From Myxococcales bacterium (GTDB lineage: Bacteria > Myxococcota > Myxococcia > Myxococcales > Myxococcaceae), in assembly GCA_009885595.1 (NCBI GenBank), contig VFKJ01000501.1:1-11067 (forward strand): 11,067 nt of DNA. Reading direction: 5' to 3'. Positions 6,025 through 11,067 of this stretch are shown piece by piece. Position numbers and translations under genes: made by a program. The notes beneath the pieces were generated by a model that worked only from the letters and a program-made list of their open reading frames with translations, was not told where the DNA came from and did not search any database. Each line of letters opens with the position of its first letter. Position 1 is the stretch's first letter.

Positions 6025-7797
6025 CTCTCGCGGTGGCTCTCCGTGCTGGTGCTGCTGGCGACCTCCGCCTTCGCGCAGCAGGCGCAGCCCCTGCCCTCGT
6101 TCTCGCTCTCGCGCTTCACCCTCAACGATGGCGGGAAGGGCGGCCTCGCGGCGGCCACCGGCGACACCCTGCCGAAGTACCGGTTCCGCGCGACGCTCGG
6201 CATCCACTACGAGAACAACCCGCTGGTGTACTACCGGGACACCGTCCGGGTGGGCGCGCTGGTGGCGCACCGCGCGCAGCTGCACCTGGGCCTGGGCTTC
6301 GGCCTCACCTCGTGGCTGCAGGTCACCGCCGAGCTCCCCCTGGTGATCGCGCAGACCGGTGACGATCTCAGCCAGTCCGCGGGCACCGCGTCTCCCGACG
6401 GCTTCGGGCTCGGCTCGACCCGGCTGGCGGCGCGCATCGGCTTCCTCTCGCAGGACGGCGGGGGCTTGAAGGCGAACGCCCCGCTGGATCTCGCCCTGCA
6501 GCTCGGGCTCGCCCTGCCCTTCGGCGTGGGCAACGCGCTCAACATCGAGAGCGGCTGGAACTTCGTGCCGCAGCTCTCTGCCGGCGCGAACGTGGGCGTG
6601 GTGCGGCTGGGTGGCGAGGTGAGCGCGCTCATTCGGCCCGCCACCGTGCTCACCGCGAACACCGCGCGCGACACCGTCGGCTCTCAGCTGGGGCTGCGGG
6701 TGTTGGTCAGCAGCACCGGAGAGGGCGCGCGCTTCGAGGGCTCCTTCCACTCGCTCATTCCTCTCGAGGGTGGCGCGCCTCCGGGGTTCGAGCTGCTGGG
6801 CGGCGTGCGCGTGCCCATCGGGCCCATCGAGCTGTTCGCGCTCGCGGGCCCCGGGTTCGGCAGCCTGCCCGGCACACCCACGGTGCGGGTGTTCGCGGGC
6901 GTGGGGCTCAAGCCGCAGGCCAACCTCTGCGACCCCGGCGCGACGCACACGCCGGGCGACTGCCCGGAGCTCGACGATGACGGGGACGGCCTCAAGAACC
7001 GCGTCGATCGCTGCCCGCTGGAACCGGAGGACAAGGATCAATTCGAAGACGACGACGGCTGCATCGACACCGACAACGATCGCGATCGCGTGCTCGACGC
7101 CGAGGACCAGTGCCCCATCGAGCCCGGGCCGCGCTCGAACAAGGGCTGCCCGATTCGCATCAAGGACAACGACAACGACGGCACGCCTGATCTCCAGGAC
7201 AAGTGTCCGACGGTGCCGGGCCCGAAGGACCACGACGGCTGCCCCATCAAGGACGGCGATCTCGACGGCGTGGAAGACGAGGTCGACGCCTGCCCCACCG
7301 AGCCGGGGCCGAAGGAGCGCAGGGGTTGTCCTCTCAAGGATAAAGACTCCGACACCGTCGAAGACGCGCGCGACAACTGCCCCGAGGTGAAGGGCCTGCC
7401 GGAGAACCAGGGCTGCCCAGAGGAGGATCGCCAGCTGGTGATCATCACCGCGGACAAGCTGGTCATCACGGACAAGGTCTACTTCGCCACCGGCAAGGCG
7501 ACGATCCTCCCGGTGTCGTTCCCGCTGCTCAACCAGGTGGCGCAGGTGCTCCGCTCACACGCCGAGCTCACCAGCGTCACCGTGGAAGGCCACACCGATG
7601 ATCAGGGCAGCGCGAAGCTGAACCGCAAGCTGTCGCTGTCGCGCGCCAAGGCGGTGAAGGCGTACCTGGAGCACCAGGGCGTCGACCCTTCCCGGCTCAA
7701 CGCGCAGGGCTTCGGCCCCGATCGTCCGGCAGACAGCAACAAGACCGAGGCGGGGCGGGCCAACAACCGCCGCGTCGAGTTCATCATCGAGAAGTGA
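6016..7797 (+). CDS. OmpA-family outer-membrane protein with thrombospondin type 3 repeats
   Basis: A 593-residue outer-membrane protein that probably tethers the membrane to peptidoglycan. A signal peptide (1-20, MNGLSRWLSVLVLLATSAFA, cleavage before QQ) is followed by a beta-strand-rich barrel region (about 50-300, ending GTPTVRVFAGVGLKP). Next come five calcium-binding TSP3-type repeats (about 319-467), each with Asp-rich loops then CP...GC cysteine pairs. The C-terminal OmpA domain (about 475-593) has the peptidoglycan-contact motif EGHTDDQGS...LNRKLSLSRA with its conserved Asp and Arg, and ends GRANNRRVEF. ATG 6016 is chosen because it starts a clear signal peptide; the same frame runs open upstream to 5869, but that part translates a dispersed repeat. 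GGGGG precedes the start by a few bases. It converges on the POTRA lipoprotein gene with 9 nt between. The barrel may be a client of that neighbouring assembly pair. Confidence 0.92.
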   Translation: MNGLSRWLSVLVLLATSAFAQQAQPLPSFSLSRFTLNDGGKGGLAAATGDTLPKYRFRATLGIHYENNPLVYYRDTVRVGALVAHRAQLHLGLGFGLTSWLQVTAELPLVIAQTGDDLSQSAGTASPDGFGLGSTRLAARIGFLSQDGGGLKANAPLDLALQLGLALPFGVGNALNIESGWNFVPQLSAGANVGVVRLGGEVSALIRPATVLTANTARDTVGSQLGLRVLVSSTGEGARFEGSFHSLIPLEGGAPPGFELLGGVRVPIGPIELFALAGPGFGSLPGTPTVRVFAGVGLKPQANLCDPGATHTPGDCPELDDDGDGLKNRVDRCPLEPEDKDQFEDDDGCIDTDNDRDRVLDAEDQCPIEPGPRSNKGCPIRIKDNDNDGTPDLQDKCPTVPGPKDHDGCPIKDGDLDGVEDEVDACPTEPGPKERRGCPLKDKDSDTVEDARDNCPEVKGLPENQGCPEEDRQLVIITADKLVITDKVYFATGKATILPVSFPLLNQVAQVLRSHAELTSVTVEGHTDDQGSAKLNRKLSLSRAKAVKAYLEHQGVDPSRLNAQGFGPDRPADSNKTEAGRANNRRVEFIIEK

Positions 7798-7806
7798 GCG
7801 GGCCCT

Positions 7807-8910
7807 TCAGAACTGAATCGACGTGCTCGGCTTCTTCTCCAGCTCGAACACCACGTCGATGATCTTCTGGTCCGCGTCCACGGTGGTGAGCGGCGTGATC
7901 TCCACCGAGAAGCCACGCTGCCTGGCGCGCGAGCGAATGCGCTCCATGTCCCGCTGGAGCACTGAGCGCGAGAACACGCTCTTCGGCTTCGCCTCGAGGC
8001 CCTTGAGCACGTCCTTCTGGGCGCCCACCGGGAAGCCGGTCAGCGACACCTTGCCCATGCGAAAGACGTCACCTTCCTTCACCTGGAACACCACCTCGAG
8101 CTCGCCCACCGACCTCGCGCGCGTCTGGGTGGTGATCGCCACGTTGATCATCCCGTGATCGAAATAGACGGCAGTGAGCGCGAGCCCGTCACGCTCCACC
8201 AGGTCCGCGAGGTACGGCGCGCCGAGCTCCACCTTGAGCGCCTTGCGCAGCTCGGGTTCCTTCACCTGCTTGACGCCCTCGAAGGAGATGGCCCTCACCT
8301 TCACCTGCGGGCCCTCCACCACCTCGAGCAGCAGCGAAGCGTTGCCGCCGCCCAGGCTGGACAGCGTGGGCTCGACCTTCGCCTGCGGATAGCCGAGCCC
8401 CGCGTAGAGCGCCTTCACCGTGGCGGTGAGCGTCTTGAGCACGTAGGGGCTGGCGCGCACGCCGGAGTGAGCGAGGGCGCTGAAGTCGTCCACCTTCACG
8501 GCGCTGACGCCGGTGAAGTCGACCTGGGTGATCCACTCGTACTCGCTCACCAGGTAGCTGAGCATCACGCCCTTGCTCTCCAGCGGCTGCGCCACCACCA
8601 CCACGTCCTTCAGCTGGCCTTGCGCGAAGAGCGCCTCGATGTCGGCGCGCACGGCGTCGGCGTCGAGCGGCGCGCCCTCGCGAGGAGCGACCAGCTCGTG
8701 CATCCGCAGGTAGCCGTCCTCGCTGGCGCCGACCAGGCAGACCTTCTCCACCATCGCCCCCAGCGCCGGAGCGCCCTGCGCCACCGCCACGTCGGCGGGG
8801 GGACAGGCGAGCGGAGCGGGCGGGAGCGCCTTCTTCTCCTCCACCGGCTTCACCGTGGCCGTGGTGGTCGCGCAGCCAGCCAGCAGCACCGCCAGGACGC
8901 CCGCTCTCAC
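7807..8910 (-). CDS. POTRA-domain lipoprotein resembling BamA without its beta-barrel
   Basis: A 367-residue protein with a short signal ending in a lipobox LLAGC (Cys13), so it is probably lipid-anchored. A low-complexity linker (14-50) leads to about four POTRA-like units (about 53-122, 127-199, 204-280, 284-359). Each has the beta-alpha-alpha-beta-beta pattern with phrases such as ITQVDFTGV, YAGLGYPQAKVEP, EVVEGPQVKVRAISFEGV, FQVKEGDVFRMGKVSLTG and RQRGFSVEITPLTTVD. The protein ends ...FELEKKPSTSIQF, about where the first strand of a BamA barrel would begin; nothing in the remaining 9 nt or the convergent gene continues it. The GTG start overlaps the stop of the SurA-like gene (GTGA), implying translational coupling. 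The signal is short (12 residues before Cys), so lipidation is likely but not certain. Role inferred: a periplasmic scaffold or accessory in outer-membrane protein assembly. Confidence 0.82.
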   Translation of the reverse strand: MRAGVLAVLLAGCATTTATVKPVEEKKALPPAPLACPPADVAVAQGAPALGAMVEKVCLVGASEDGYLRMHELVAPREGAPLDADAVRADIEALFAQGQLKDVVVVAQPLESKGVMLSYLVSEYEWITQVDFTGVSAVKVDDFSALAHSGVRASPYVLKTLTATVKALYAGLGYPQAKVEPTLSSLGGGNASLLLEVVEGPQVKVRAISFEGVKQVKEPELRKALKVELGAPYLADLVERDGLALTAVYFDHGMINVAITTQTRARSVGELEVVFQVKEGDVFRMGKVSLTGFPVGAQKDVLKGLEAKPKSVFSRSVLQRDMERIRSRARQRGFSVEITPLTTVDADQKIIDVVFELEKKPSTSIQF

Positions 8911-9437
8911 AGCCGCACCTCGATCACCGCGGCGCTGCGAAGCACCTCCAGCAGCCGCGCGCGCTCAGTGACCATGAAGTTCACCCGCGCCGTCTCCTCG
9001 GTGGGCATCGCCGCGTGATTCATGCGCTGGTTGAGCCACCGCAACTCCAGCAGCTTCGCGCGGAGCATCGCCTGGTACTGCGCGGCCTCGAGGCCCTGCC
9101 GTTTGATCTCCGCGAACAACTCCACGACGGTGAGCTCGTTCTGCTTCGCCACTTCCTGCAGCGCCTTGTCCACCTCTTCGTCGCGGACCTCGATGCCCAA
9201 CCGCTGGGCTTCCTGGCGAATGAGCTGCTCCTCGATCAGCTCCATCAGCGCCGCGCGGCGCGCGCCTTCCTTCTGCGCCTCGGTCTTCGAGCCGACGACC
9301 AGCGGCCGCGCCCGGGCCTCGACCGACGAGCGGGTGATGGCGTGGAGATCGACCGCGGCCGCGACGCGATCGACGAGGAGCACCTGCGCGCGAGCCAGCA
9401 GGGGAGCAAGGCACAACCAGACCAGGAGCAGGCGCAC
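8907..9437 (-). CDS. SurA-like periplasmic chaperone domain protein without a PPIase domain
   Basis: A 176-residue protein starting at GTG 9437 with the signal peptide VRLLLVWLCLAPLLARAQ (cleavage after ARA, residue 17). The mature part matches the SurA N-terminal chaperone domain: VDRVAAAVDLHAITRSSVEAR (22-42), ALMELIEEQLIRQEAQRLGIEVRDEEVDKAL (63-93), and QNELTVVELFAEIKRQGL with YQAMLRAKLLELRWLNQRM (99-139). The family then usually has one or two parvulin isomerase domains; here about 20 residues lead straight to a closing LLEVLRSAAVIEVRL. SurA binds unfolded outer-membrane proteins in the periplasm; the chaperone domain does this without isomerase activity. The gene lies 17 nt after the acyltransferase stop and overlaps the POTRA lipoprotein by 4 nt. 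A longer frame reaches 9533, but its extra residues are basic, non-hydrophobic and overlap the upstream gene. Confidence 0.82.
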   Translation of the reverse strand: MRLLLVWLCLAPLLARAQVLLVDRVAAAVDLHAITRSSVEARARPLVVGSKTEAQKEGARRAALMELIEEQLIRQEAQRLGIEVRDEEVDKALQEVAKQNELTVVELFAEIKRQGLEAAQYQAMLRAKLLELRWLNQRMNHAAMPTEETARVNFMVTERARLLEVLRSAAVIEVRL

Positions 9438-9454
9438 GGACGCGATGGTGCCCG

Positions 9455-10201
9455 TCAGGCGGTGGTGCTGTCGACGGTTTCCACCGCCTTCTCGCCCCGC
9501 ATGCCGATCTTCTTCGCGGGCACCCCGCCCCACACTTCTCCGGGGCCGCCGATGGTGCCCTTCTTGAGCACCGCGTTGGCCGCCAGCACCGCGCCGTCGC
9601 CGATCTCACACCCCGGCATCACCACCGCCATCAACCCCACCGTCACCCGGCTGCCGATCTTCACGCGCGCGGTGACCAGGTTCGGGCCCTCCACCGCGTG
9701 GGCGATGAGCGTGACGTCTCCGCCGATGACCGTGTCTTCACCGACGCTGATGAGGTTGCAGTCGGCGACCACCGCGGTGTTGATCTGCGTGCGCGCGCCG
9801 ACCTTCATGCCCATCAGCCGGTAGAAGAAGACGTTGAACGGGGTGGCGCGGATCCAGTTGATGAAGCTGAAGCGGACGATCAGGATCAGCGCGTTGTAGC
9901 TGGCCCACTGGTAGCCCTTGAACGAGATGTAGGGGTACTTGCCTAAGCCCGTGCCCAGCGAGAACGTGAGCCAGCGCGCGATCGGCACCACGATCAGCAG
10001 GCTCAAGCCGTAGATGAAGTAGCCCAGCGCGCCGAGCATGCAGAGCAGCAGCACCTTCAGTGGCCCCGGGCTCAGCTGCGGCTCGACCCACAACCACAGG
10101 CTCACGCCGGGGAACAACGCGAGCCCGGCCACCGCGGCGACCTCGACGAAGAGGAACAGCGAGACCACGGTCTGCAGCGGCGTGATGAACCATTTCGGCA
10201 T
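9455..10201 (-). CDS. Membrane-anchored left-handed beta-helix (hexapeptide-repeat) acyltransferase
   Basis: A 248-residue protein. Two hydrophobic stretches (about 9-30 and 48-75) should anchor it in the inner membrane, with a further apolar segment near 103-115. The C-terminal half (about 130-232) is a left-handed beta-helix of [LIV]-G-x-x-[TAV]-x hexads: KVGARTQI, ISVGEDTVIGGDV, VKIGSRVTVGLMAVVMPGCEIGDGAVLAANAVLKKG. It ends in the GGVPAKKIG motif typical of xenobiotic/serine/maltose-type O-acetyltransferases. His168 (LIAHAVEG) is a candidate catalytic base. Such enzymes transfer acetyl or other acyl groups from CoA to sugars or small metabolites; related domains also occur at the C-terminus of polylysine-type peptide synthetases. 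The acceptor cannot be told from sequence. ATG 10201 gives MPKWFITPLQ directly before the first helix; a strong hairpin abuts this start and no Shine-Dalgarno sequence is visible. Confidence 0.85.
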   Translation of the reverse strand: MPKWFITPLQTVVSLFLFVEVAAVAGLALFPGVSLWLWVEPQLSPGPLKVLLLCMLGALGYFIYGLSLLIVVPIARWLTFSLGTGLGKYPYISFKGYQWASYNALILIVRFSFINWIRATPFNVFFYRLMGMKVGARTQINTAVVADCNLISVGEDTVIGGDVTLIAHAVEGPNLVTARVKIGSRVTVGLMAVVMPGCEIGDGAVLAANAVLKKGTIGGPGEVWGGVPAKKIGMRGEKAVETVDSTTA

Positions 10202-10237
10202 GGGGCGTCGACCGTAGCAGCATCGGTCGAGCGCCCC
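10202..10237. promoter_or_regulatory. Strong hairpin abutting the acyltransferase start codon
   Basis: GGGGCG-TCGACCG (10202-10214) pairs with CGGTCGA-CGCCCC (10224-10230 and 10232-10237), leaving one bulged G (10231) and a 9-nt loop. That is 13 base pairs, mostly GC. On the - strand transcript the hairpin ends immediately before the ATG, with no Shine-Dalgarno sequence outside it and no U-run after it. It could be a terminator remnant, a translation brake, or a processing site separating the cytochrome gene from the genes below. Confidence 0.5.
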
Positions 10238-10242
10238 CTGCC

Positions 10243-10256
10243 GACCCGCCCGGGTC
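10243..10256. other. Short hairpin overlapping the cytochrome stop codon
   Basis: GACCCG (10243-10248) and CGGGTC (10251-10256) form a perfect 6-bp inverted repeat with a 2-nt centre, overlapping the TGA stop (10257-10255). Together with the adjacent 13-bp hairpin it makes a tandem structured region at the 3' end of the cytochrome transcript. No U-tract follows. With such a small loop, it may be chance. Confidence 0.3.
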
Positions 10257-11067
10257 AGTGGAAGGTGAAGAGGGTGCCGCCGTCGTAGGTCACGGCCGGG
10301 GCGCTGGGGCCATAGGGGTACACCGTCATCCCCGCGTCGGGCGTGTAGAGATCGTACAGCTTGTCCATGGTGCCGGTGGCGTACACCACGCCCTGGAAGG
10401 GCACGTCCCACACCGTGGGGAAGCCCTGCTCGATCGCCTGTTCCAACGCGTAGTCGCGCCGCAGCTTGTAGGCCTCCCCGGCGATGTCGGTGAGGTCCAT
10501 GTTCAGCTCGGCCCAGCCGTACCAGTGCGCGTAGTCCGGGTTGAGGTGGTACGCGCCCTGCCACGCCTTCACGTTGTCGTATTTGTACATCTTGAAGAAC
10601 AGCCGCTCGATGGGAGAGAGGTTGCGGTACAGCTGCGTGCCCGCGAGCACGATCTCCGCGGCGGTGTCGGGGTTGGGCGGCCGGGTGGAGCCGGTGGGCG
10701 CGGCCAGCAACAACCCGTCGTGGTTGAGCGCGTAGACGATGTCCTTCGCCTCGTTCACCACCGAGGTCACGTTGCGGTGGAGCCCGTCGGCGACCTCGAG
10801 CCGGTAGGTGGCGAAGCTTGGCGCGTGGCACTTGCTGCACATCTGCACCATCTCCGCGCGCCGCGCCGTGAGCACCGGGACCGGGTCGGTGACCTGGACG
10901 ATCTTTCCGGGCTTATCGAGCGGGTAGTACAGCGAGCCCGGGTCCGCCCCGCCGTCGCCGCCCGTCATGTCGTACGGCAACGCCGGGTCGAACGCGGGGT
11001 TGGGCGAGAGCGCGCCGCCCGCGAGCACGTAGGGGACCTGGCCGCCACGCTTGATGCCCACGTGAGA
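10255..11067 (-). CDS. Hydroxylamine oxidoreductase-like multihaem c-type cytochrome, C-terminal part (5' end outside the window)
   Basis: The frame is open to the right edge (codons for Ser-His precede the GTG at 11061), so that GTG is probably internal. About 270 residues are visible. One haem c site, CSKCH, is at 10839-10825, followed by APSFATY. Downstream is a helical, Tyr/Trp/His-rich region: ERLFFKMYKYDNVKAWQGAYHLNPDYAHWYGWAELNMDL. A single late CxxCH followed by long helices with NPDYxHWYGW resembles the last haem and C-terminal helical domain of the octahaem hydroxylamine oxidoreductase/nitrite reductase family, which acts in the periplasm on reduced nitrogen compounds. The other haem sites, if present, lie outside. 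An extra tail after about 10420 (GVVYATGTMDKLYDLYTPDAG) is not familiar. It could be another multihaem cytochrome. It ends 53 nt before the acyltransferase. Confidence 0.7.
   Translation of the reverse strand, partial: SHVGIKRGGQVPYVLAGGALSPNPAFDPALPYDMTGGDGGADPGSLYYPLDKPGKIVQVTDPVPVLTARRAEMVQMCSKCHAPSFATYRLEVADGLHRNVTSVVNEAKDIVYALNHDGLLLAAPTGSTRPPNPDTAAEIVLAGTQLYRNLSPIERLFFKMYKYDNVKAWQGAYHLNPDYAHWYGWAELNMDLTDIAGEAYKLRRDYALEQAIEQGFPTVWDVPFQGVVYATGTMDKLYDLYTPDAGMTVYPYGPSAPAVTYDGGTLFTFH

Noticed and set aside
5758..7233. 491-codon open frame on the - strand opposite purM and the OmpA-like gene
   Set aside because: Its product is Arg/His/Ala-rich low complexity with no family motif, and it is the GC-driven shadow of two well-supported genes.
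7796..7817. Bidirectional terminator between the convergent OmpA-like and POTRA genes
   Set aside because: Only a 5-bp palindrome TTCAG-AA-CTGAA is present, with no GC-rich stem or T-run.
9015..9824. + strand frame opposite the SurA-like and acyltransferase genes
   Set aside because: Its composition is typical of antisense high-GC frames and it shows no motif.
1..11067. CRISPR arrays, tRNAs, rRNAs, transposases, attachment sites
   Set aside because: I scanned for regularly spaced repeats, tRNA-like cloverleaves and DDE transposase motifs by eye and saw none.

Overview
This is a GC-rich window with dense genes, short spacers, frequent GTG starts and high-GC codon bias. The mix of gene families suggests a Gram-negative bacterium of the myxobacterial/deltaproteobacterial type: an OmpA-like porin with thrombospondin type 3 repeats, a CHASE2 adenylate cyclase, SurA/POTRA proteins and a multihaem cytochrome. 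That placement is inferred from gene content and composition; no rRNA or other taxonomic marker is present.

Layout. (1) 1-207, + strand: the last 68 codons of a DUF4340-like protein. (2) 215-4635, - strand: four genes read leftward, namely a CHASE2 class III adenylate cyclase, a Crp-family cAMP-binding regulator, a metallo-beta-lactamase-fold protein resembling class II cyclic-nucleotide phosphodiesterases, and uridine kinase. The three short junctions (57, 4 and 13 nt) suggest an operon. Its first three genes would make, sense and destroy cAMP. (3) 4636-4837: a divergent intergenic region with two hairpins, one of them a widespread dispersed repeat, and a 17-bp operator-like palindrome. (4) 4838-5872, + strand: purM. 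(5) 5873-6015: a second, unrelated dispersed inverted repeat. A 17-bp duplication at its right end supplies the start codon of the next gene. (6) 6016-7797, + strand: an OmpA-family outer-membrane protein (barrel, five calcium-type TSP3 repeats, peptidoglycan-binding domain). (7) 7807-11067, - strand: four genes read leftward, namely the 3' part of a hydroxylamine-oxidoreductase-like c-type cytochrome, a membrane-anchored left-handed beta-helix acyltransferase, a SurA-like chaperone lacking its isomerase domain, and a POTRA-only lipoprotein resembling BamA without its barrel.

The most notable groups are the compact cAMP write/read/erase cassette and the translationally coupled SurA-core/POTRA-lipoprotein pair, which sits tail to tail with an OmpA-like client-type protein. 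No tRNA, rRNA, CRISPR array, insertion sequence or phage gene was seen. No gene-free stretch exceeds 300 bases.
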